Source: Micrasema longulum (taxonomy: Eukaryota; Arthropoda; Insecta; Trichoptera; Brachycentridae). Taken from it: a DNA stretch of 64,000 bases. The notes below the pieces were generated by a model that made no database searches, was not told the origin of the DNA, and saw only the letters and a list, made by a program, of their open reading frames with translations. Shown here in pieces: positions 1 through 10,692 of the stretch. Each line of letters starts with the position of its first letter. Positions within the stretch are counted from its first letter, which is position 1. The position numbers and the translations under genes were made by a program. The stretch is taken from assembly GCA_022494885.1 (NCBI GenBank), contig JAGVSM010001674.1, positions 124,001 to 188,000 on the forward strand, in the 5' to 3' direction.

Positions 1-1150
1 TGTCCATATTTATTTTTAAATTTTGGTACTACTAGGCCATCAACAGATGTAAATCTTGTTAGATAGCTGTGTTCTAATTTATTTTTATAAATCGAGCTGA
101 ACATATGTTGGATAGTGATTTTGCTGAATGTAAAACATTTAATTTATTATACATAAATGGGGTATTATTCCTCTGATTGTATACATAATTGGGTGCAATC
201 AATTTGACAAGTGCATTTTGAACATTTTGCACATATTTAATGTTTGTTGCACAAGAATGTCCCCAAGGGGTGATCCCGTATCTTATTATAGATTCTCCCA
301 GAAACAAATATACTAATCTAAGTGTGGAGAGAGGAACTAAAAACTTTAATTTGTGTAGTTGACTAACTACAGATCTTAACCGTTTGCATGTTTTCATAAC
401 ATGAATATTCCACTTAAAAAAGTTATCAATAGTTAAACCTACATTAACATATTCATTCACAATTTTTAATTTATCGCATAAGCAAGCTCTATCAAAGGTA
501 GAGTTATGAAGGCATTCAAAATTATGAGTTTTTACAATAGGTAACATAGTCGTTTTGGCGTGTGGCGATCTAACATGCATTAGTTGACTTTTTTGGGCAT
601 TTATTAAAAGACCCGCGTCATAACACCAAATTTGTAAAATATTAAAGTCATCCGGCAACATTTCAGTACATTTATTAATATCCTTATGCGAAACAACTAG
701 AGCAGTATCGTCTGCATATACAAAGTGTTTAACATGTGAAAAAATATTTTTAACGAATGAAACATATATTATATACAATATGGGTCTTAATATGGAACCC
801 TGGGGGACACCTGCTTTGATATTTCTACTACTGCTTTGTGCACTATCGATACTTACGGACATTGTTCTGTTAGTTAGGTAGTTTTTGAAGAGGTTAAGTA
901 ATGGTCCTTTTATTTCGATTATATTTAAACATTTTAATAATTTACAATGATCTATAGTATCAAAAGCCTTAGAAAAAGCAATAAATAATATTAATACATG
1001 TTTTCGATTATTTAGTTCATTATTAACATAATTAGCAAAACTTTGGAGAAGAGTTTCAGTACTCTTCTTTTTTTGAAAACCGTGTTGGTTAATATCATTA
1101 TTAGTTAAATTTGTAAAAATATACATGATTTGGTTATTAAGTATTCCTCA
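1..1150 (-). pseudogene. Jockey-like non-LTR retrotransposon, reverse transcriptase (5'-truncated, runs off left edge)
   Basis: Reverse transcriptase of a LINE, which copies element RNA into the chromosome by target-primed reverse transcription. The main open frame (74-1126, 350 residues) shows the entry motif QHGFQKKKST near residue 14, the motif-A region FSKAFDTIDH near 51-60, GVPQGSIL near 106, and the catalytic YADD box at 137-140, followed by thumb/connection sequence (INAQKSQLMHV). The first catalytic aspartate, normally D in 'FLDFSKAFD', is Ala here (FIAFSKAFD, about residue 50), and the Gly after GSIL is Arg, so the protein is probably dead. Past position 74 the coding sense continues in another frame (LTRFTSVDGLVVPKF) to the window edge, so there is a frameshift near 75-90. 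Upstream of about 1150 the frame breaks and no endonuclease is seen, as expected for a 5'-truncated LINE. Jockey-like is my clade call; CR1-related is possible. Confidence 0.93.
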
Positions 1151-1780
1151 CTGGGAAATCCAAGTCTTTACAAAGTTACAAATCCAGTTAAAAGTTCTTT
1201 TGACAAAGGTTTTTTAAATATTTTTAATTTAATATTATAAAAATATATGTATAAGTAATATAGCATTCAATATAAAAAAAATTTTTTACAACTTAAATGC
1301 TCTTTGACAAAGAACTATTCAATCCAGCAAATGTATTTTGTACAATTTAAACATTTGGTAGGAATGTTACTTATGATGATTTTAAGATAATGGATACATC
1401 TCGTATTAAGCGTGTTGTCCAGATGTTTATTAAAATATGTGTTTATGTAATATTTTTAATTTTGGCTATTATTTATTTATTTATTTAACACTTTATATAC
1501 ACAAACACTACATATACATTAGGGTGGTTCGATTTCTAATTTTTTGGAAATTAAAAACGGCCCCATGCGGATAAGATGTTCTATAGCCTACAGATTACGG
1601 GAAAAATAAACAAAAACAATAATTTACGATAACATTTGCCGCGAGACTGTTGAAGTTTAGGTATTTTAACATTTTCATAGTAGTATGAAAAAAAATTTTT
1701 TTTGGGTAAGCAAATTTTTCTATATATTTTTTTAGTATTTATTGCAAAGATAAAACATAAATGAATTGGATGCATTTTTA
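1151..1780. other. No gene; AT-rich flank with a TTTA-rich stretch
   Basis: No coding or RNA signal was seen. A short (TTTA)n-like stretch lies near 1466-1488. The sequence at 1520-1560 (TTAGGGTGGTTCGATTT and following) resembles a transposon end, and may be the downstream terminus of the decayed transposase-like gene that follows, but no inverted partner was found. Confidence 0.4.
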
Positions 1781-1783
1781 AAA

Positions 1784-2780
1784 TTAATAATATGTATTGA
1801 GCAGCTTCAGAAAATTATTTTGTTTTATGTTAAAAAAACATTTAAATTCCAGTTGACGGTTATTACTAGTCTTAAACACTGGAATTAATTTTCTTAATTT
1901 CAATCCAACGTGTTTTCTCTTGTCAGCTAGCACTGATAAAATTACATTTTCAGGATACGAAGTAAGCCTTTTTTTAAACTGGGTCATATTAACTAAATAA
2001 AATGATAGTTTTTAATGTCAGATAGATATTGTGAGACGCATACAGCTTATGATTTATATTTGCGGTTGTAGGCCACCTACAGTGCCAAATTTTTCTAGGG
2101 GTTCTCTTCGACAGACTTTAATTGCAATGTCCAAAGTTGATTTTTTTACGATGTCGATTAAGAATAACTGATCAGTGGTTAAGCCTTTCTTATTAGTGAC
2201 TTCAGGTAGCTTGCATTCTATTAAGGACAATAAAACTATAGGCAGCTTCTCGCTTTCTAACAATTTTTCTATTTCTTCCGTGAATCTTTTGAGCCCAATT
2301 GTAGTTCCATCGAAACTTGCAAAATTATGACAACGTGGAACGTTATGGGCATGCGACTGGCACGCAAATCACGGTTTTATCGAATCCAATCGCAACCAAC
2401 TTTGTGAGAACAATATCAGACCTCCTCTTGGATTTTCCAATTTTTTTAACTCTTCCGACATTTACAAATATTTCTCCAATATACTCAGACTCAAATTCTT
2501 TTTACCAGACTTATGTGTTTTTCGTTTTGGTTTTTCTTCCGCTTTTTCGTAATATTGTGGTCTTATCTTTACGTTTGTGAAAATGTAAATTAATCAGATC
2601 AGAATTTGCTACAACTGATTGAGATGGTAAAATAGTTCTTGTTTTGTTCTCTCACGCTAAAATAAAATTCAATCAATGACGTTCGATATGTTGCTTAGTG
2701 ATACAAAACCAACATCTTGAAGTGTAGCTGATACGATAGCTACCCCTGCTCGATCAGAAACGCTATACTAATCTAATGTT
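1784..2780 (-). pseudogene. Decayed transposase-like gene of an unclassified insect repeat family
   Basis: Several blocks on the minus strand line up, in the right order, with a large family of transposon-associated proteins that I remember from aphids, moths and cnidarians. The first block (about 2770-2690) reads SDRAGVAIVSATLQDVGFV, like the family's 'DRA-A-I-S-LQD-G'. The second (2330-2054) contains FDGTTIGLKRF, then LPIVLLSLIECKLPEV and GLTTDQLFLIDI, like its 'LDG-TSGP…LPV…LSTDQ-YL'. The third (1987-1784) contains YPENVILSVLADKRKHV, like 'ENLLLSMLDD-KHVREL'. The blocks are in different frames with stops between them, so this is a pseudogene. The family is not assigned here to a transposon superfamily, and the matching rests on memory of its motifs rather than an alignment. 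Confidence 0.55.
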
Positions 2781-3059
2781 CTTCAAGTGTAAGGTCTTTG
2801 AGAATTTAGAATGGGGTTTCAACAATATCCGACTGTATAGGAAAGTCAGAAGTCTCGCTCACACGCTGGTTCCGTTTGCTCGTATTTTTTCTCTTTTCAT
2901 TTACATTAGTTACATTTAACATAATTTAAAGTGTTGAGGTGTTTCATCATAACATGGCCAACGGTCGATCACTGAGATCTTGAAGCGATGTAGGTAACTC
3001 ATTTTATTTAATTATTTTTTAAAAAAGAAAATATTAAGTTCTTTTTATTTAATCAAATA

Positions 3060-3150
3060 TTTAAATATAAAAAAAAGGATTTGAACCTCAAATCTTTGGC
3101 CCGTGATTCCGCAATACTACCACGGGACCACAACCCGGTTTGAACCATGA
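3060..3150 (-). repeat. SINE-C (tRNA-derived) fragment
   Basis: Read on the minus strand, it shows a tRNA-like head (CGGGTTGTGGTCCCGTGG) and a B-box-like stretch (AGGTTCAAATCC) followed by an A/T-rich tail. It matches the SINE-C copies at 9640-9800 and 23030-23100. It is not a functional tRNA, because no cloverleaf can be closed. Confidence 0.6.
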
Positions 3151-3289
3151 ACCCTCCGTGACTTGCGAGAACTTCGGTTAGCTCAAAGCCGGCTTTCTGC
3201 ATTCTCCTGAAATCAAAGGCATGGTAAATGGTAGGGAAAAACATTTTAGTAATTTGTCCGGTAGTTTATTCAAATAACGGTCATTCCAG

Positions 3290-3545
3290 AGACCCGCTCC
3301 TTATTTTTCTTTTGGCATAGCTAGGCGGAAAATTGGTAAAATCAAGGCCTGTCTTCTTGAGAGTAGCCTCCCGAGCCTTTTCATCAGTCTTTTCGTTGCT
3401 AAGGACTCCGAAATATCCCCTTATCCAACCAATGTGCACGTTTGGATGTCTGCATCGTAGCTTCTGGATATTTGTCTAAATGTCTATTACAATTAGGTTA
3501 ATCGAATTTTGGTCCATTATGGCATGGACGCCAGATTTGCAGTCT
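3290..3545 (-). pseudogene. RNase H domain relic of an I/R1-type non-LTR retrotransposon
   Basis: The minus strand encodes a recognisable C-terminal half of a type I RNase H domain. RHPNVHIGWIRGYFGVL is followed by SNEKTDEKAREATLK, matching the retroelement pattern 'hvhi-WipGH-G--GNE-AD--AkeA'. In this family the domain removes the RNA strand during element replication. The conserved His of 'GHxG' is replaced (GYFGV) and the Asp of 'NExAD' is also shifted in context. Upstream coding (an LQIWRP-like stretch near 3520-3540) lies in a different frame. No reverse transcriptase is attached, so this is an isolated relic. RNase H is carried only by some LINE clades (I, R1/LOA-like), which suggests a source different from the Jockey-like pieces elsewhere here. 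Confidence 0.72.
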
Positions 3546-3769
3546 GTCAAGTTCATTATTTATTTCCACCTGTTCGATGTTATTTTCAAAACGTAGGTCC
3601 TAGCTAGTACTCGTATATACATCTGTTGCGTTTTTAAAGTTAATGAGCTGAAATTAGATTCTATGGAATAATTTCACTTACTAAGCAACGCCAAAAATAT
3701 TTTTTTAAATTTTTAAACTTCTTTTTGGACCAGTTAATTGAATAAACAATATTTTTATTATGTTTAAAT

Positions 3770-3915
3770 GTTTGCCAACTATTGAAACTTACATTCATTG
3801 CAACAGAGAGGGCAAATATTTTTTAAAAAGGGATATAAAAGTCTAACAGAGCTTATGAACTTTCATTGGCTGGCTCAGACTTCCATATTTCCTTCTCAGA
3901 AATGTTTTCTTATCT
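3770..3915. repeat. FB foldback repeat, degenerate copy
   Basis: The left arm CATTGCAACAGAGAGGGCAA, the core GCTTATGAACTTTCATTGGC and the right arm CTTCCATATTTCCTTCTCAG match, at reduced identity, the foldback family best seen at 9811-9963. Confidence 0.6.
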
Positions 3916-4364
3916 TTTAGGATAAATTAAAATGTTTTTTCCTATTTACTTAACGAAAAAACTTTTATTATTGCTTTTATGGGTATCTTTATACCGTGCG
4001 ATATAATATAAATCAAGTAGTTTGAAAGCGATTGTCTCTAAAATGTAACTACCGCTTTGAGAGTATTTATTTTCGCCTAGAAATTCTCTGAGAACCTCAA
4101 CTGATGCGGGATGCGAACCTGTAAAGTCGATTGAAAAGGAGACGGCATAGCTATGCTTGGAAGTTGCTTATTGCCTGCCTGACTTAAGGATACATAACTT
4201 GGCTCTATCGAAATGGAAGGGTTACCAAAATTATAAACAAGAATACGAATGTATTTCAATTTCATTGCTGATCAAATTAGCTGGTAAAAATGAATTTTAA
4301 CGCATTTCTTACAGAATATTTTATTTCTATAATTTTGTAAATAGAGATTTAAGACAAAAGATCA

Positions 4365-4625
4365 TCATCGTTCCCTTTCCGCACCTAATGGCACATAGGG
4401 TACTGCATTGGTACACCAATCGCAGTGTATCTTGATCATTTTTGTAACATGAAGGTGAAATGATCAGTCTTACGCTTCAGGTACCAGACCAGGGACTACA
4501 AAATATTCCAGTGTAAAAACATCCTTTTAAATGAATATTTCATATCTACCATGTCGGGAATCGTACCCAAAACCCCTTTGCATAGTAGGCAAACGCGCCG
4601 ACCATTACACCACTAGACGAGACAT
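4365..4625 (-). repeat. SINE-A, near-complete tRNA-derived copy
   Basis: On the minus strand the head contains a perfect A-box (TGGTGTAATGG) and a near-perfect B-box (GGTACGATTCC), the internal RNA polymerase III promoter of tRNA-like SINEs. A body follows (ATGAAATATTCATTTAAAAG, then 'ctggtctggtacctgaagcgtaagactgatca') and then a conserved 3' part ('aatgatcaagatacactgcgattggtgtacc'), ending in GATGATGATC. At least eight other copies or pieces lie in this window. Confidence 0.85.
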
Positions 4626-4629
4626 AAGA

Positions 4630-6150
4630 TAGAAAGATAGTTTGTTTGAAACAAATTATATAATTTTGGACGTAAAACAGATTAGATTAACAACAGACGT
4701 ATTAAATATTACAAAAACATCTACTTAAAATTGTAAAAGTAAATATTATCAAATGCGTCCACTAATAGAAACGTATCTATTATTTCTAATAACGTTTATT
4801 TGTTTTTTTTTTTGTTTATCAATACTAAAATGAAAAAAAAGCCCTTTGGAGAGATTATTGCCAATTAAAAAATTGGTAAAAAATTGAACTTAATTAAAAA
4901 ATAAACGATTTACGAGTACATTTTTTTCTCCGAATTAGAGCTGTTTTTAGTAAGCAGATACAGCTTGTGTAACTATATAAAATACTTACTTATATATAAT
5001 ATATTTTATGATGAGGAATGTGGGGTCGGGTAATGAGTTTGAAAGGAGGCAGGAGGAAGATTCAGGAAAGAAAAGGAATAAAAAAATTAAGGGATGCTAA
5101 GGTTCTTCGCCGTAAGGATATTTAATAAAGTTTCAGGCGTTTCTTAAAAGCAGGCCAAAGAAGGTGCATTTTTAATATGAAGGGAACATTTATTGCAACA
5201 CAGAGGAAAAACATTTTTTCAAATCAATTTTGATCGACTTTCTCAGCTGTGGAATCCAGCCATGTGTACAAATGTTTTGTCATACTAATAATACTGTATT
5301 ATTTGGAGTCGTGTGATTGAATACGTATGTGTGTGATTGGAATATGCGCGTGTGTAAATGGTGCGCGTGAGGATGTATATTAAACTATTACGAAATTTTA
5401 TTCTTATAAATTTAGGATTTATATTTTAATACAATTTCTTCTTTAAAATATTTTGAAAACTCTCACTTATTAAAAGCTAGTTGTAGCAAAAAATTACGAG
5501 TTAAATAATTGTTGCGTGTTCGGCAAAAGTGACAAAACGGGTCGCATGAAAAAAGTAAGATTAAAAAAATCATTTTTATATTAATCTGATTTAACTCTAC
5601 TGTATTTAGTGCGACCGGCTAAATATTTTAATTTATTAAAAAATATGAAACTGAAAATATGAAACTTTGAAATTCCTCCAAGATAAGTCAATAAATATCA
5701 AAAATCAGACTGATAATTATTTTTGTAGAAAATTCATTTGAATAAAAGTTGAAATAAAATTACGTTTCGTTTATTTTATACTACACAATGATATTTGATG
5801 ACAGATCAGTATAAAAAAAAGTTTATTAAATATTTCTTTCTCAAATTGTTTTATGTAAAATATTATGCTTTTTAAGTAATATGAAAATAAAATATTCAAT
5901 TATGTATGTAGGTAATAAAGGCAGACGCATACTTTTTAAAATAAAACAACAATAAAAGCAAAGCACTCAGACATCGGGAAATATTTAAACTGCCTTTGTT
6001 TTCAAATAATGTTACATACCACACACCTATGGCCCGCAAATGTCGGGAATATAATATATACTGCCGAAACAATAAAATTGTCATTTTTCATGATACTTCT
6101 TTTGCTAATAATCTCTTAAACACGTACAACTTATTTTTTATTGCATTGTA
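4630..6150. other. No gene; AT-rich DNA with a weak FB fragment and a GT-rich patch
   Basis: A weak FB-like fragment (ATTGCAACACAGAGGAAAAA) lies near 5190-5290. A GTGTGTG-rich patch at 5310-5375 may be the reverse of a retroelement 3' end. Nothing else was recognised. Confidence 0.4.
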
Positions 6151-6159
6151 TCCTGAATA

Positions 6160-6332
6160 AAATATATATATATATATGTATTACAACTTAATATATAAAT
6201 CTATTTTGGGTAATTCTATAATTGAAGATATATATGCATGTAAAATTGTATCAACGAATGCTTTCAAATTGTATGTTTTCTAGTATGTATCTTTGTTGGA
6301 TTACCTAATAAAATAAAATAAAATAAAATACT
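6160..6332 (+). repeat. Probable retroelement 3' tail with (TAAAA)n end
   Basis: A (TA)n run leads into AT-rich sequence that ends in five TAAAA units (AATAAAATAAAATAAAATAA). This is the style of tail seen on LINE relics elsewhere in the window (44090-44120). No coding sequence is attached. Confidence 0.4.
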
Positions 6333-6539
6333 TGGAAGTCTTTGTAATATTTCATTATAATTCTGTTTTGTTCAGCTTAATTTTAATCGTACTAAGTGTA
6401 AAAATGGGAACAGTAGACTTATTATGAAAACGCTCCAGTTCATGAAAATAATTGTCAAAATGGAGAAAATAATTAGTATTTCAGCTGACAATTATAATAT
6501 GAATGAAAACAAATGAATTTAAATGCAATGTTTAAGTGG

Positions 6540-6845
6540 CGGTATGCATATTTCTGTCACCCTTGTTCCAACACTCGGGGTACAGCGAACAGAGCAATTA
6601 GCGCGCTACTGAAGAGATTGCAGATGTATGCACCGCCAGCGCCACTGTGCCCCAACCTACCCTGGAACTAGGCGGAGATATTCCGTGCTTTGCCGGGAAA
6701 TTTCTTACTCTCCAATTGCTTCTGGGAATTCGTCGAATGTTTTACATGTTCCCATGGAGTACTGCCAATGAGTAAACTTCTTACGTCGCCGTTGGGTAGG
6801 CGGCCATTTCAATACGTACTCGAACATAGTTACTAAACTACCGCT
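6540..6845. other. GC-richer block, no gene recognised
   Basis: This ~300-bp stretch is visibly richer in G+C and CpG than its surroundings (for example CACCGCCAGCGCCACTGTGC). The longest frame open through it ends within about 28 codons (NRAISALLKRLQMYAPP…). It is either an old element fragment or host non-coding sequence. Confidence 0.3.
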
Positions 6846-7488
6846 GCCTTTAAATAAAAAGGGACAGATTTTTAAAGAAATTTCATCTCAAATTCAATCG
6901 GAAACATTCTACGATCCCTCGTATATGTGAAACATTTAACAAAAATTTTAATAGTCTTGATATATTTGACACTCCATACAATATGTACAGAAGAGAATTA
7001 ATAGGCTTGATTCATGCTCTTCATTTATAATTCATTAAATCATTAAATCAAATGCAATTTTCCACTTTTACTTTCCTTCAATCATCCTTTACCACTCCTT
7101 ATCAATTTCCTTCTTTTCCTTTCCACTATCTCCTTGTTATGTCCATATTCATCTTATTTTAATAAATAGTATATTTATTATTTTTATAGTTTAAACTTTA
7201 AGCCGTCGTCGCTTTATTATTTATTGAATACATATAATTGGATGGCAGGCCCTACTATGTATACATTTTATATAGTTTAAAAAAAAAAAAAAAAACCTGT
7301 ACATCTGTTTGTATTCGAAATAAATTGCATTTCAAATCAAATTGTTTTTTGCAAACGGATTTTTTTTGTTCATATTTTTTAAGCCAATCAACAGGCTTAT
7401 GAAAGCTCTAACAGATTGGCATTAATGAGTATATATAATAACACTTAATCTAAAAATCTATTTAAATTTACGAAAGTTGTAATTGTGG
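6846..7488. other. No gene; AT-rich, with a poly(A) run
   Basis: A poly(A) run at about 7279-7295 could be an old retroposon tail. The short motif AAGCCAATCAACAGGCTTAT at about 7380-7400 recurs near 29371 beside the large palindrome. Confidence 0.35.
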
Positions 7489-7489
7489 C

Positions 7490-7765
7490 ATAATCTATGC
7501 GGACATGGCAAGTGTGTCATCGCGAGTCAGGAGTGACAACACCACTTGCTTCTTGAATGCTTGCTTTTGCTGTAGGAACACATCGACAGTACCGTTTAAT
7601 GAGATTTTGTTTACTATTCTGAGGATCCTTGGCAGAGGAGAAAAGAATCCGATGTTGGTTTTATAATTTCCCACAGCAAAGACAGCAGGTTCGTGACACA
7701 AACTCGAAAAAAAAGGATCATAGGATCATAGTATGAAAAAAGGATCATAGGATCATTTGTTAACG
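7490..7765 (-). other. Unrecognised coding relic followed by a short direct repeat
   Basis: The minus strand has a 68-codon open stretch (GNYKTNIGFFSPLPRILRIV … LNGTVDVFLQQKQAFKKQVV …) whose composition looks protein-like rather than random. It could be the C-terminus of a mobile-element protein, but I could not identify the family. Immediately upstream on that strand, a ~22-bp unit (AAAAAAGGATCATAGGATCA) is repeated twice at about 7709-7762. Confidence 0.3.
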
Positions 7766-8034
7766 AAAAGCAGGATCTGATTTATTTTTATTGTTAATTG
7801 AATGACATTACAAATAAACTAAAAACATATTAAGAAAACTCAATAAATTCCTTATATCTATAATCAACCTGCGGTACTTATTAATACTCCTTATGGACAA
7901 TGAAAGTAGATTATACATTTCAACCGAGTAGTAAGTCTTTGGTATACTTTTTAACAAATACATCTAATTCTAGCCCAAATGTAATATATATTTTGGTTAT
8001 CATTAGTCAAATATTAAAAATTTAAGACTATTTT

Positions 8035-8150
8035 CGAATTCAAAATTAACTAGTGCTAGAAAATTGTAAATTGAGCTGGGGTAAAATGGGATTAAAACCT
8101 TGGAATTTTGATCAGACAGTCCATCACGAAACGACATCTCAGGTCAAAAT
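8035..8150 (-). repeat. SINE-C fragment
   Basis: GAGCTGGGGTAAAATGGGAT and the flanking AGTGCTAGAAAATTG match the 9690-9740 copy. The tRNA-like head is largely eroded. Confidence 0.5.
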
Positions 8151-8639
8151 AGTAATTTTTAAAAAAAGTTTTCCGTTTCGTAATCATATGTTTGAAAATT
8201 TAAAGTTATGCAATATTTCTGTGGCTTGGATCTTTAATGATCAATGCCGTTAATCGTAATGAGAGTTAGAATGAATTGTTTGACGTATTTAATAAAAAAT
8301 ATTATTAAATAACATTACAACACATGTATGTGTGAATAAAATAGTTAAATTTACTCGAACAAGTTTTTTCAACTCTCTACAAAAACCTCTAAGACACAGA
8401 TTTATTTATACATTTGGAAACGATTGAAAATATCCATTCAATAAAAAATGCACAATTTAAGAATTAAAATGAATAGTGACTAATATGTAAAATAATGACT
8501 ACTTTTTACATTTTAAGAGTACAATACAATTCAACAATTTAAAAATATTTCACCACAACACTTAAAACGTGAACTTCAATACAAGTGAGCCGTAAAAAGA
8601 AAACTTGAAGTTTTTGCGTTGAATTTTATTGAATTTTCT

Positions 8640-8870
8640 TTCGTAATTAGTACAATCCTGAAGCTCTGTTTGTTATAAAAGAATGGCGTGAAAAGTGAAT
8701 TTCTTTGTAAAGCACGTCCAGTGTGCTTATAAGGCGAGTGAGCGCATAGATCACTTAGTGTCGGGCGTCGCGGAACGCGGCAAAATTGTTAATCTGAAAA
8801 AAGCTGTAATGAAACACGGCGCAATGGGTTAATATTTCCAGATCAGAGCCGGCCTTAGTTGAACGGTTTA
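8640..8870. other. GC-richer block without recognised gene
   Basis: CpG-containing sequence such as GTCGGGCGTCGCGGAACGCG stands out against AT-rich flanks. TATAAGGCGAGTGAGCGC could be core-promoter-like, but there is no supporting open frame. Confidence 0.25.
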
Positions 8871-9064
8871 TAAATATATATATGAGAGGAATTATGAGTA
8901 TAAATACAAAAAGAGAATAACAAAAATGTATCCACCTTTGCTAAATACATCCTCTATAACTAGTAGCACAAGCTTAAAATTATATTTTAAAACATTGTTT
9001 TGGCTTTCCTGTAAAATGGATTTTTTGTACTTAATACTCATAAGACCTCCCAACATATAACTCG

Positions 9065-9548
9065 TACATCATACTAGCTTTTACCCCCAGCTTTGCTCGC
9101 GTGGTATACGGGAAAATGGGTTTATAATTTTCCCAATGTAATGATTTTTTCGGGCTTAAAAGTAGCCTGATCGAATGCCGGTCCTCCAGCAATTGCTATG
9201 AAAAAATACGACGATCCGTTCACAAATCTAAAATCCTGCTACAAAATTAAAACGAAAGGTAAACCTAACCAACCATAGATAAAGCACGTCAATTATAGAA
9301 ATTAAAATAATTTATTTCAAATTGATTTATCCACCTTACCGCTTACTCATTTTAAAATAAAGTTACTGATTATTGATCTTTTACATATTTTAATTCGGGG
9401 TGAAAAATACATGTATCCTATTTTTCTTCTCTCCTTTCCGGCTATCCCTATACAAAAAATGTCAATCGGTCACTCCGTTAAGACGTGAAGGAAACACAAA
9501 CAAACAAACACACACTTTCGCATTCATAATATTAGTATGAACGGATGG
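9065..9548 (+). repeat. RTE/SINE-type dispersed repeat (widespread insect type)
   Basis: It begins ACTAGCTTTTACCCCCAGCT then GCTCGCGTGG, and ends with an AAACAAACAAACACACACTT tract followed by CATAATATTAGTATGA. That start-and-end signature is the one I know from a very common insect retroposon class ending in 'tataatattagtat'. The internal sequence GTCAATCGGTCACTCCGTTA corresponds to its conserved 'cggtccagccgtt' segment. The orientation is plus. The copy is old, with many substitutions. Confidence 0.75.
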
Positions 9549-9639
9549 ATTGTGTTTAAAAGAGATATTAAAATAAAATATCGCCCTGATAATTTATTTT
9601 TATTTTTTTATAAAAAGAAATATTTGCGTTCTTATGATT

Positions 9640-9800
9640 TACCCAAATATTTAATTTTGAGGGCCATTTTCAACGAGTTGTAAATAACTCACTATTAGAA
9701 AATGGAATCAAGTTGGGGTAAAGTGGGATTCGAACCACGGAACTTTGGTCCGTGAGTCCGAGACACAAGCCGCAGGACCACAACCCGATCAATTGATTTT
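9640..9800 (-). repeat. SINE-C, best copy
   Basis: On the minus strand GGTTGTGGTCCTGCGGCTTG is followed by a perfect B-box (GGTTCGAATCC), then CACTTTACCCCAACTTGATT and an AT-rich tail shared with 57757-57805 (GAGGGCCATTTTCAACGA). This tRNA-derived head differs from those of SINE-A and SINE-B. Confidence 0.7.
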
Positions 9801-9810
9801 TCTTTTCTCA

Positions 9811-10040
9811 ATTTATTGCAAAGACGAGGGAAACATTATTGATAAGAGAATATGGAATTCTAGGCATTTACAGGGCTTATGACCTGTCATTGGCTGGTTT
9901 AAGTGGCCACTTTACACACTGAGTAACTTCTCAATAATGTTTTCCCTCTTTGTTGCAATAAATTTAAATATGAATAACTCCCTAGGGAGGAAATTCAGCC
10001 AGTTAGCACGCATTTGGACATACTCAAACAGTGTTGATTT
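9811..10040 (+). repeat. FB foldback repeat, type copy (arms plus tail)
   Basis: The left arm (9811-9850, ATTTATTGCAAAGACGAGGG…) and right arm (9924-9963) are inverted copies about 38 bp long. They flank the core TTTACAGGGCTTATGACCTG and GTCATTGGCTGGTTTAAGTG. To the right lies a conserved tail: ATAACTCCCTAGGGAGGAAA, then GCATTTGGACATACTCAAAC. No coding sequence is present. The element recurs at least ten times in this window. Confidence 0.85.
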
Positions 10041-10517
10041 TTCTTTTGTTTACATTAATAAACTTTTCATATACGTATTTTGATATTTTATTCATTTTTC
10101 TATTTTTTTTTTATGTAACCTCTCCACTGGTCCATGGGCACTTTCCGGAGTGTCAAGTGTTTTTTTTGGCATACATAAGTGTACTTTCAGATATATTCAT
10201 AAATACATTTTACATGAAATGTATTTTAGAAAATTGATTTTGTGCGTGGGGTATGCTTATTATTATTTTTTATTGTTAAGTCCTAAATAAATAAAAATAT
10301 ATGTACTTACACTAAAATGGTTGCCAAAATGTGTTCGAATTGAAGCATATTTACATTCAATCCTATTTTGTGGTTTTCCTAATATGTTTTTTTTTTCCTT
10401 CAATTCTTTTTTTCTTATTTTTCTTCCTTTAATTCTTCCATCTGTTGATTTTAGTATGGCTATGAGGATGAAAGACAATATCCGACAAAGTCCCTGCGTA
10501 TGATTTGCCAAACCCGT

Positions 10518-10692
10518 GGCGGCCTTCGTGGTGTAGTGGTCAATACGCTTCACTCACGCACGGTGGGTTCTTGGTTCGATTCTCGTTGAGAACACAAAAA
10601 GAAGTGATTTTTATCAAGCCTGAGAGTTCTATGATGTAATTCACTACTGTAATTGGACCTCCTGGCCTGTTGTGGTGTAAAAAAAAAAGAAA
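10518..10692 (+). repeat. SINE-B, complete tRNA-derived copy
   Basis: The head has a perfect A-box (TGGTGTAGTGG) and a B-box with one mismatch (GGTTCGATTCT). The body includes GTAATTCACTACTGTAATTG and CTCCTGGCCTGTTGTGGTGT, and the copy ends in an A-rich tail. Minus-strand copies lie at 33590-33778 and 63125-63300. Imperfect flanking duplications (AAACCCGT versus AAACCGT) may be the target site. Confidence 0.85.

Noticed and set aside
4560..4625. tRNA gene on the minus strand
   Set aside because: A- and B-boxes are present, but no acceptor stem or cloverleaf closes, and the sequence continues into a SINE body shared with other copies.
10518..10600. tRNA gene on the plus strand
   Set aside because: Same reason: it is the head of SINE-B, which has a body, a tail and two other copies.
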